Shown piece after piece: positions 6,043-12,127 of a DNA stretch of 12,127 bases; the stretch's first letter is position 1, and every line of letters starts with the position of its first letter. Origin of the DNA: CAZWSE01 sp964636575. Lineage in GTDB: Bacteria; Pseudomonadota; Alphaproteobacteria; Rhodobacterales; Rhodobacteraceae. Both the position numbers and the translations under genes were made by a program. The notes under the pieces are model-generated. The model was not told the DNA's origin. It made no database searches and was given only the letters and a program-made list of their open reading frames with translations. The stretch spans positions 1-12,127 of the forward strand of contig CAZWSE010000099.1 in assembly GCA_964636575.1 (NCBI GenBank), given 5' to 3'.

Positions 6043-6920
6043 ACCGGCTTCCCCTGACAGTCATCGGCGGATACCTCGGCGCCGGAAAAACAACGCTGAT
6101 CAATCGGCTCTTGGCTGAAGATCACGGGCAAAAGCTGCTGGTGATGGTCAATGATTTCGGGGCGATCAATATTGATGCGGACCTGCTTAGCTCCAAAGAC
6201 GAAGACACGCTGACCCTGACCAACGGCTGCATCTGCTGCACGATGGGGGCTGATCTGTACATCGCGCTTAGCACCGCGCTTGACCGGACACCGCGCCCCG
6301 ATCATCTGATTGTCGAAGCCAGCGGTATCGCCGATCCAAGCCGGATCGCAGCCGCCGCCGTGGCAGAGCCAGACATGATCTATTCAGGCACCCTGACAGT
6401 CGTGGATGCGCTGGAATTTGAAGGGCTTAGCACGGACGATCAAATAGGCCCGCAGATCGAAGCCCAAGTGGCTGTGGCCGATGTGGTTCTGGTCAGCAAA
6501 ACCGACCAGCTTGCCCCTGCCCTCAAGACGCAGCTCGAAGGGTTGACCAACGCACCCGCAGTGTTGCTTTCAGACGCGCAAGAGGTCGCGCCTTTGCTGT
6601 TAGAGCCGCGTCTGACGCGCCCCGTCCTTGGACAAGGTGGCCCGAAGCACCCAGCCTATTTCGCTTGGTCGGTGGAGCCAAAAACACCAATGGACCGAAC
6701 ACCGCTGATGACACTTTTGCACGACAGACCGACAGGGCTTTACCGTGTCAAAGGGCATGTGCCCGCCCTCGATGGCACGGCGTGGCAAGTGCACTGTGTC
6801 GGTCGGCAGGTTTCAGTGGCCAAAGCAGACAAACAGCCCGACCCCCGTGTTGTGGGGATCGGGCTGGGAAATGCGATAGACGCTGATAGCTTGGATGCGT
6901 GGTGGGCCGGCGCGGCTTAA
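6039..6920 (+). CDS. COG0523 (CobW-like) GTPase, probable metallochaperone
   Basis: This 293-residue protein belongs to the G3E P-loop GTPases. Members insert or allocate metal, as with zinc-linked ZNG1/YeiR, nitrile hydratase activators and cobalt-linked CobW. Visible motifs are Walker A GGYLGAGKT (10-18), the metal-binding CICC (64-67) inside TNGCICCT, the Walker B-like IVEASG with Glu93 (91-96), and the guanine-specificity motif SKTD (153-156). A shorter C-terminal CobW_C region follows, with GLYRVKGHV (233-241). No histidine-rich metal tail is present, unlike some zinc storage-type members. It begins inside the last codon of the amidohydrolase, a strong sign of joint function. The client is inferred to be that enzyme, and the metal is unknown. 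Its stop overlaps the stop of the opposite-strand RTX gene. Confidence 0.92.
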   Translation: MNRLPLTVIGGYLGAGKTTLINRLLAEDHGQKLLVMVNDFGAINIDADLLSSKDEDTLTLTNGCICCTMGADLYIALSTALDRTPRPDHLIVEASGIADPSRIAAAAVAEPDMIYSGTLTVVDALEFEGLSTDDQIGPQIEAQVAVADVVLVSKTDQLAPALKTQLEGLTNAPAVLLSDAQEVAPLLLEPRLTRPVLGQGGPKHPAYFAWSVEPKTPMDRTPLMTLLHDRPTGLYRVKGHVPALDGTAWQVHCVGRQVSVAKADKQPDPRVVGIGLGNAIDADSLDAWWAGAA

Positions 6921-8818
6921 AGAAATACGTCGCCGTCCGCGAATTGCAGCACCTCGACCCATAGCAGGGTATCGATGCCGTCGTTGCCTTGGGTATCTGT
7001 GACACGGTAGCGATTACCGCCTTGGTCCTCGATCAGATAGTCGTCTTGATCGCCCGAGAAAATCACGCGATCCCAACCAGAACCACCATGGATGTAATCG
7101 TTGCCCAAACCGCCGGTGATCGTATCAACCCCGCCGTTGCCATAGATCACATCGTTGCCGCCCAAACCGCGCAAGACGTTGCGGTCGTGGTCGCCGGTCA
7201 GGATGTCCATATGGCTTGATCCGGTCAGGTTTTCGATCTCAGTGTACAGGTCAAACTCGGCATCGCCGGTCAAACCGCGCCCCAAGAACAATGAGGCTTG
7301 AATGCCTTCGGACGAAGCTGTGTAGGCCACAGTATCGCGGCCGCTGCCGCCATCATAGCGGTCTTTGCCGCCGCCAGAGCCCACAAACCAGTCAGAGCCA
7401 CCAAGGCCGCGGAAATCTTCCGCGCCAGCCCCGCCAATGATCAGATCATTGTGGCCAGAGCCTGTCGCACGTTCGATGCTGTCGTAAGTATCGCCCTGTG
7501 CTTGTCCGCCCATGCCCATGCCCAACGCGAAATCAATTGTAACGCCAGAGGCTGCACTGGAATAGGCAATCATGTCGCGCCCTGTGCCACCTTCATAGGT
7601 GTCGTCGCCGTTAGAGCCCACAAACCAGTCATAGTCGCCGAGGCCGCGCAAACGGTTGTCGCCGGAATCGCCGGTGATGTGGTCACCGCGCACCCCGCCC
7701 GTGGCGTGTTCAATGCTGTTGAGGGTATTCGTGTCCGGCCCAACAATCGCGTAGTTCATGCTCAGGTTGATCACGACGCTTTGGAAGTGATCCGAAAAGC
7801 TGACCATATCGTTGCCTGGACCGCCGTTGACCATGTCAGAGCCAAGATAAGGGTTGATCCAGTCGGCACCACCGTTGCCGTTCAGGGTGTCATCGCCAGA
7901 CCCGCCAGTTAGGGTATCAGAATTGCCCGTGCCAGTGCGGACCACCGGATCGGTTGGATAGTTGTTCGCATCTGCGGCCACAGCGTCGACTTTGACGTTG
8001 TCAGACCCGATCGTGAAGTTGCGTACAATTGTACCGTTCAGACCACCGCCCGAGAACGTCACCGTCCAGTCGCCCGCTGCAAGTTCCATCTGGTAACCAC
8101 CGCTGGACCAAGACACCGTGCTTTGCGATGTGTTGCCTGAAACAGCCGTGATCGTAACACCGCCAAGACCTTCGCCAGCGTCGTAGAAACGATCCCCGTC
8201 CGCGTCATCAATCACAACGCCCACAACTTGGGCTTCATAGTCAAACCGGTTGCCAAAGTGCTGTGTTACTACCAACTCGCCGACTTGAGTGTTGTTGTTG
8301 GTTTCTTCAATGGCGCCAATGCCCACTTCAGTGAAGTTTTCGCTTAGGATCGTATTGCGGTGACCGGCTGGCTGTTGGATGCCCGTCGTCGTGTCGCCCC
8401 AGTCGATGTAGAACCCGGCGTGGGCAAATGTCGCGTCATCGGCATAGGCATAAATGTTTTCACCAATCCGCTGCAGATTGTCATAGCCTGCATTGCGGGC
8501 GCGGTCGATCAAACTCGCCTCACCTGGCAGGTTGTGCGATTGGGTGTCATAGGTGATCATCCCTTGGGAATGGATCTCAGCCGAACCGGACAACGCGGAA
8601 TTCCACGCCAGCGGTGGGACAGTCGTGTAGGAATTGAACTGCGACAGAAGCAGGTCCATATCGACGTCAAAGTACCGCAACGCACCGGTAATTCCGGCAG
8701 AGATACCAGTCTGGCTGTCCGCATTCAAAATCAGTTCATCGAACTCACCGCTCGGGTCATACCGGGCACGGTTAATAAGCTCTAGCATTTCCTGTTCTTC
8801 GTTCGTTGGGGTCGTCAT
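6917..8818 (-). CDS. CAP-domain protein with B-like domain and RTX calcium-binding repeats, likely type I secreted
   Basis: This protein of 633 residues has three parts. Residues about 7-190 are a bacterial CAP/SCP domain of YkwD type: LINRARYDP (14-22), then the tetrad-like His95 (SHNLPGE), Glu120 (IGENIY), His153 (AGHRN) and FTEVGIG. Residues about 199-281 start with DDADGDRFYDAGEGLGGVTI, the pattern of a Ca-binding SdrD B-like domain. From about 305 to the end come RTX nonapeptides GGxGxDxxx (305, 332, 410, 490, 569, 578) within three larger repeats. No Sec signal is present. The C-terminus WVEVLQFADGDVFL resembles uncleaved type I secretion signals, so export through an ABC/HlyD/TolC system is inferred; none is encoded here. 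The ATG at 8818 is chosen for its ribosome site. CAP proteins vary in activity; the function is unknown. Confidence 0.9.
   Translation of the reverse strand: MTTPTNEEQEMLELINRARYDPSGEFDELILNADSQTGISAGITGALRYFDVDMDLLLSQFNSYTTVPPLAWNSALSGSAEIHSQGMITYDTQSHNLPGEASLIDRARNAGYDNLQRIGENIYAYADDATFAHAGFYIDWGDTTTGIQQPAGHRNTILSENFTEVGIGAIEETNNNTQVGELVVTQHFGNRFDYEAQVVGVVIDDADGDRFYDAGEGLGGVTITAVSGNTSQSTVSWSSGGYQMELAAGDWTVTFSGGGLNGTIVRNFTIGSDNVKVDAVAADANNYPTDPVVRTGTGNSDTLTGGSGDDTLNGNGGADWINPYLGSDMVNGGPGNDMVSFSDHFQSVVINLSMNYAIVGPDTNTLNSIEHATGGVRGDHITGDSGDNRLRGLGDYDWFVGSNGDDTYEGGTGRDMIAYSSAASGVTIDFALGMGMGGQAQGDTYDSIERATGSGHNDLIIGGAGAEDFRGLGGSDWFVGSGGGKDRYDGGSGRDTVAYTASSEGIQASLFLGRGLTGDAEFDLYTEIENLTGSSHMDILTGDHDRNVLRGLGGNDVIYGNGGVDTITGGLGNDYIHGGSGWDRVIFSGDQDDYLIEDQGGNRYRVTDTQGNDGIDTLLWVEVLQFADGDVFL
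7091..7801 (-). repeat. Three tandem protein repeats of about 79 residues in the RTX region
   Basis: Units begin near residues 340, 418 and 498 of the protein (bases 7801, 7567 and 7327). Each has a short strand segment (VVINLSM, VTIDFAL, IQASLFL), a loop with an IE turn (SIEHATG, SIERATG, EIENLTG), RTX turns and an LRGLG/FRGLG motif leading to DWFVGS or DVIYGN. At DNA level a 19-base string is identical at 7376-7394 and 7613-7631, an offset of 237 bases or 79 codons. This indicates internal duplication with later divergence. Confidence 0.8.
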
Positions 8819-8825
8819 TGGGCCA

Positions 8826-8831
8826 CCTTCC
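8826..8831 (-). promoter_or_regulatory. Ribosome binding site fixing the CAP/RTX start
   Basis: GGAAGG lies 7 bases before the ATG at 8818. The in-frame GTG at 8833-8831 overlaps this site and lacks one of its own, so the shorter 633-residue form is preferred. Confidence 0.75.
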
Positions 8832-8978
8832 ACTTTTGTCCAGCGGAAGGGTTAGACCCCGAAGCGGGCAATTTATGGGCAACAGCGTGTCGGGAATAGG
8901 AGTAACGGCTTCGTGTAGGGCATCAGCCCGCAGCAAGGCGCCCATCTGCGCAAAAACCCACGCATAAGGCAGGCAAGG

Positions 8979-10850
8979 TCACTCTTGGTTGATCGCAATC
9001 TTCTCGACGTTGGATTTCTCAATCCACTTAGCGAGCAAAGACTGAACAGCCTCAAGATCACGGATATCAATGGCCTTGCGCAGGTTCTGAATAACGTTGG
9101 CCACCTCGATCTCGGACAAACACCCCTCTTGAGCGCGCAAAATCTTGGGATGCGGGGTGGTCAACATGTCAGAACCGATCAAAAGCTCTTCATGCAGCTT
9201 CTCACCGGGGCGCAAGCCAGTGATCTGGATTTCAATATCACCCTTGGGGTTCTCATCGCTGCGCACGGTAAAGCCCGCACCTTCGATCATCTGCTTGGCA
9301 ACTTTGCGGATGGGAACAGGCTCGCCCATATCCAGCACAAAGACATCGCCATCACGGGCAAAAGATCCAGCCAGCAAAACCAAACGAACGGCTTCGGGGA
9401 TGGTCATAAAGTAGCGGGTCACATCACCGTGGGTCACGGTCACAGGGCCGCCACGGGCAATCTGGTCTTGGAACAACGGGATAACAGAACCGGATGATCC
9501 CAGCACATTGCCAAAGCGGACCATCGAAAAGGTCGTGGTCTGGGACCGCGTGGCCAGGTCCTGCACAATCAGTTCGGCCAACCGCTTGGAACAGCCCATC
9601 GCGGACACAGGGCGCACAGCCTTGTCGGATGACACAAGGGTGAAACTTTCAACATTGGCGGCGCGGGCCTCATCGGCCAGAATTTTGGTGCCAAAGACAT
9701 TGTTGCGCATGCCTTCGATCAGGTTGGATTCGACCATAGGCACGTGCTTATATGCAGCAGCATGCATCACCACATTAATCTCGTGGCGCTCAAGGGTGTG
9801 GCGCACAAGCGAGGCTTCGCAGATAGATCCCAGCACAGGCACAACCGTGATCTGGTTGGTCATTTCAGCCAGTTCGCGCTCAATGTTATAAAGCGACAAT
9901 TCGCTGTGATCCATCAAGACCAGCTTCATCGGGCCACAGGCAAGCAACTGACGGCACAGCTCTGATCCGATTGATCCGCCAGCGCCTGTAACCAGAATAT
10001 TCTTGCCTGCATAGGCATCCGATACGCCGGGCAGTTCTTCTTCCAGACGGTTGCGGCCCATCAGGTTGGTAAACTCAACGGGGGCAATCTTCTTGGTGAT
10101 CTCACCCTTTTCAACCAGTTCAGCAAAGGACGGCAGGGCCAAAACCTCAGCACCGATGTTGCGCAATTCGCGGGCGATGCGGGCCTGCGCAGGTTGGCTG
10201 ACCGACGGCATCGCCAGAACAACGCGCTCAATGCCTTTGGTGCGGATCAACTCGGCGATCTGGGTCGGGGCATGTACATAAAGGCCCATGACGGTCATAG
10301 ATTGCAGGCGCGGATTGTCGTCTACAAAGGCGATGGGCTGCACTTTCTTATCCGTGCTCAAGGCAGCGGCAAGCTGTTGACCGGTTTGGCCTGCCCCGTA
10401 AATCAAAACGCGGGCGCGCGGCTCACCTGCGGAATAAATCCGCATCAGAACACTGCGCAGCAGGATACGCGACCCGACCGACAAGATCAGATAACTCATC
10501 GCCACAACGACAAAGCCGGACTGCGGCAATGGCGCAAACGGAAGACTGGACAGCGCAGCGCCCGTCAGCCCGAAAACAGCCGCAACAACGCCCGTATGCA
10601 ACACAGACCTTTGTTGATAAGCGTTCAACCGCAGTCGGTGCAGGCCGAAATGAACCGTCAAAGCGACCGCCAAGGGGATGCTCAGCACAAGATACGGCAA
10701 AGCCGCCAAGACAGTCTGACCATCGGGAAATCTGTTTTGAACAAGCGCATGTGCCAGAACAAAGGCCATGCACATCCAAAGAATATCAAGCGACAGCAAG
10801 ATTCGACGTTTTTGCTCTGCTTTCAGAGACAAACAAAAATCATAAAGCAT
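8979..10850 (-). CDS. Membrane-bound nucleotide-sugar 4,6-dehydratase (FlaA1/CapD/WbpM-type)
   Basis: This 623-residue enzyme is predicted to convert a UDP-N-acetylhexosamine into its 4-keto-6-deoxy form, the first step to sugars such as QuiNAc, FucNAc or bacillosamine for surface polysaccharide. Four membrane helices occupy about residues 19-37, 50-69, 87-105 and 112-131. A first Rossmann-like domain follows (YGAGQTG, 151-157), then the catalytic SDR domain with TGAGGSIGSE (288-297), AAAYKHVPMVE (364-374) and SSDKAVRPVSAMGCSKR (407-423). Met418 and Lys422 replace the usual Tyr-xxx-Lys pair, which is normal in this subfamily and not a defect. GLRPGEKLHEELL (545-557) is also diagnostic. The ATG has AGGTGA 9 bases upstream. 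It lies 144 bases after the sugar transferase gene on the same strand. Length and layout match WbpM/PglF-like proteins; the exact product is not provable here. Confidence 0.93.
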   Translation of the reverse strand: MLYDFCLSLKAEQKRRILLSLDILWMCMAFVLAHALVQNRFPDGQTVLAALPYLVLSIPLAVALTVHFGLHRLRLNAYQQRSVLHTGVVAAVFGLTGAALSSLPFAPLPQSGFVVVAMSYLILSVGSRILLRSVLMRIYSAGEPRARVLIYGAGQTGQQLAAALSTDKKVQPIAFVDDNPRLQSMTVMGLYVHAPTQIAELIRTKGIERVVLAMPSVSQPAQARIARELRNIGAEVLALPSFAELVEKGEITKKIAPVEFTNLMGRNRLEEELPGVSDAYAGKNILVTGAGGSIGSELCRQLLACGPMKLVLMDHSELSLYNIERELAEMTNQITVVPVLGSICEASLVRHTLERHEINVVMHAAAYKHVPMVESNLIEGMRNNVFGTKILADEARAANVESFTLVSSDKAVRPVSAMGCSKRLAELIVQDLATRSQTTTFSMVRFGNVLGSSGSVIPLFQDQIARGGPVTVTHGDVTRYFMTIPEAVRLVLLAGSFARDGDVFVLDMGEPVPIRKVAKQMIEGAGFTVRSDENPKGDIEIQITGLRPGEKLHEELLIGSDMLTTPHPKILRAQEGCLSEIEVANVIQNLRKAIDIRDLEAVQSLLAKWIEKSNVEKIAINQE

Positions 10851-10994
10851 ACAGCACTGTCACCTAGCTTACAGGGTTTGAACTAACACACTGTTCTGCC
10901 CTGCTTAATTCCCTAACCCTTTCATATGTTAAAAAAGCATCGGTGAACAGAGATTGCATCAAAAGCAGGCATTCTGTTGCCGATAGGTTGCGGA

Positions 10995-11621
10995 TCAATT
11001 CCCGCCGCGCCCTTTCGGGACAAATCCTCGAAAAACCGTGGCCAAAACCAGCCGCGCATCAAAGCACAAGGACTGTTGGCGCGTATAAATGCGATCAAGG
11101 GCCGCTTTTCGGGGCACGCAACGCCCAATATAGGCCGCCTCGGTTTGCTCAGACGTCGTACAAGCGCTCAAAATCCGTTCTTCGGTGCGGTGGTAGACCA
11201 AGGTCGCCAGCCCTGTAACACCGGGCCGCGATTTCAGCACTTGCGCGTAGAGATCGGGAAATTGCTCCACATACCGGCGCAGTGGCGGGCGCGGGCCAAC
11301 AAAGCTCATGTCCCCGCGCAGGATGTTAATCAGTTGCGGCACCTCATCCAGCCGCCATCTGCGCAACCAATGCCCGGTGCGCGTCACCCGTGCTGTCTTG
11401 TCGCCGCCCGTGACTCCGGTGTTTTGGATAGCGTCTTGCATGGTGCGGAACTTAATCAGCGTGAAAGGCTTACTCGGCCCGCGCATACGCTCGGATAGAT
11501 AAAGAACAGGCCCCCCATCAATCAGCTTTATGCAAATGGCGACCAAGACCCCCAAAGGCAGAAGAGGCAGGCAAAGTATCCCCGCCAGAACAAGATCAAA
11601 GAGGCGCTTGGATAGGGTCAT
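10995..11621 (-). CDS. Initiating sugar-phosphate transferase (polyprenyl-phosphate hexose-1-phosphate transferase family)
   Basis: This 208-residue protein fits the small monotopic phosphoglycosyl transferases (PglC/WcaJ C-terminal type), which move a sugar-1-phosphate from a nucleotide sugar to undecaprenyl phosphate at the inner membrane. Seen in order are KRLFDLVLAG (5-14) leading into a hydrophobic hairpin (about 9-33), GPVLYLSERMRG (37-48), FTLIKFRTM (53-61), then RLDEVPQLINILRGDMSFVG (90-109) followed by PRPP. The Asp92-Glu93 pair is the catalytic dyad of the family. Its ATG shares one base with the upstream gene's stop (TGATG), indicating translational coupling; a GTG three bases earlier is less likely. 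The SDR upstream and the 4,6-dehydratase downstream suggest that the first sugar is a 6-deoxy-N-acetylhexosamine. Confidence 0.93.
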   Translation of the reverse strand: MTLSKRLFDLVLAGILCLPLLPLGVLVAICIKLIDGGPVLYLSERMRGPSKPFTLIKFRTMQDAIQNTGVTGGDKTARVTRTGHWLRRWRLDEVPQLINILRGDMSFVGPRPPLRRYVEQFPDLYAQVLKSRPGVTGLATLVYHRTEERILSACTTSEQTEAAYIGRCVPRKAALDRIYTRQQSLCFDARLVLATVFRGFVPKGRGGN

Positions 11622-12127
11622 CACTTCGGGTGCCGCAAAAACTTGGTTTGTGCAATCATTTCATTAACCGATGCAGGTGGCAGCGGCGTAATGCTATGTA
11701 GTCGCGCAAGGTCAAGAACCACTTTTGCTGTCGCTGATGCCGGGGCTTCACGCCAGCTTAGCTCTATCCTGTCTGTCTTTATGAATTCTTCCATATAAAC
11801 GGCAGGATGCGAGGCTATATTGATGCAAGCAGGCAAGGACGCACAGTTTTCCAAAGCGAACACAGCATATGCCAAGTCCGCGGCCGACACATAACTGCGC
11901 AACGGCCCCTTACCATCTTCAAACCGATCCAACGTAACGGCGCCTTTGATCAACGCAGGGTACAGGCTGTCCGCGCCAAACACATTGCCTATTCGCATGC
12001 AGCAGGTCTGCACAGGCCCGTCATACCTTGCGACGGCTTGCTCCATCTCTAACTTGGACCGACCGTAGTCCGAAAACGGTGCAACAGGCCCGTCCTCCTC
12101 GTGCGGCGCGTCCGATTTGGGATAAAC
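11621..12127 (-). CDS. NAD-dependent epimerase/dehydratase (extended SDR), 5' part cut by window edge
   Basis: The C-terminal 168 residues of a nucleotide-sugar SDR are present; the NAD-binding glycine motif lies beyond the edge. The first visible residues VYPKSD lead to a clear catalytic YGRSK (YxxxK, residues 21-25 of the fragment), preceded by PFSD. Later come MRIGNVFGAD and LDRFEDGKGPLRSYVSAADLA, the substrate-side segments usual in epimerases and 4-reductases. No in-frame stop breaks the frame between the YxxxK motif and the window edge, so the methionine at 12046 is internal. It overlaps the sugar transferase start by one base. With the nearby 4,6-dehydratase it could be a C4 reductase (WbpV/WreQ-like) or a C4 epimerase (GalE-like). 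The sequence seen cannot separate these. Confidence 0.85.
   Translation of the reverse strand, partial: VYPKSDAPHEEDGPVAPFSDYGRSKLEMEQAVARYDGPVQTCCMRIGNVFGADSLYPALIKGAVTLDRFEDGKGPLRSYVSAADLAYAVFALENCASLPACINIASHPAVYMEEFIKTDRIELSWREAPASATAKVVLDLARLHSITPLPPASVNEMIAQTKFLRHPK

Noticed and set aside
7091..7801. CRISPR-like or other DNA repeat array
   Set aside because: The repeats are in frame inside an RTX gene and diverged, with no spacers. They are protein repeats.
8819..8833. GTG start giving a 638-residue CAP/RTX protein
   Set aside because: The GTG overlaps the GGAAGG that serves the ATG at 8818 and has no ribosome site of its own.
9582..9630. Loss of the catalytic tyrosine in the 4,6-dehydratase
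   Set aside because: Methionine at this position, with the SDK motif and lysine kept, is the normal state in the FlaA1/PglF/WbpM subfamily.

Overview
The window looks like chromosomal DNA from a marine-type alphaproteobacterium of the Rhodobacterales (Roseobacter group). The evidence is a moderately GC-rich composition, a TRAP carboxylate transporter, an RTX protein with a CAP domain, FlaA1/CapD-type polysaccharide genes, and a short GC-rich hairpin with a T-tract of a kind I remember as common between genes in that order. This placement is inference; no rRNA or other marker gene is present. I see no tRNA, rRNA, CRISPR array, insertion sequence, prophage or origin.

Layout. (1) Bases 1-1342, minus strand: the start of a TRAP transporter operon, dctP (solute-binding protein) followed by dctQ (small permease, cut by the left edge). 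A strong stem-loop lies between them. (2) Bases 1343-1654: a 312-bp divergent control region with several inverted repeats, separating dctP from acs. (3) Bases 1655-3595, plus strand: acetyl-CoA synthetase, ending at a 10-bp perfect hairpin. (4) Bases 3768-4265, plus strand: a small flavin reductase, followed by a hairpin with a T-tract. (5) Bases 4414-6920, plus strand: a two-gene operon of a YtcJ-like metal-dependent amidohydrolase and a COG0523 (CobW-like) GTPase, coupled by a 4-base ATGA overlap. (6) Bases 6917-8818, minus strand: a secreted-type protein with a CAP domain, a B-like calcium-binding domain and RTX repeats. Its stop overlaps the GTPase stop tail to tail. (7) Bases 8979-12127, minus strand: a surface polysaccharide segment, in transcription order an SDR epimerase/reductase (cut by the right edge), an initiating sugar-phosphate transferase, and a membrane-bound nucleotide-sugar 4,6-dehydratase.

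How the parts fit. The left third concerns uptake and activation of small carboxylates: the TRAP system imports an organic acid and Acs activates acetate to acetyl-CoA. They share a divergent control region, so shared regulation is possible but not shown. In the middle, the COG0523 GTPase may load metal into the amidohydrolase made from the same transcript. On the right, the set of 4,6-dehydratase, SDR and polyprenyl-phosphate sugar transferase resembles the machinery that makes a 6-deoxy-N-acetylhexosamine and places it on the lipid carrier to start an O-antigen or exopolysaccharide. The CAP/RTX protein is probably exported by a type I system encoded elsewhere.

Most of the window is ordinary core or accessory metabolism. 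The items most worth following are the amidohydrolase/GTPase pair, the CAP/B-like/RTX protein with three internal repeats of about 79 residues, and the palindromes upstream of acs and dctP. I see no clear sign of an entirely new system.
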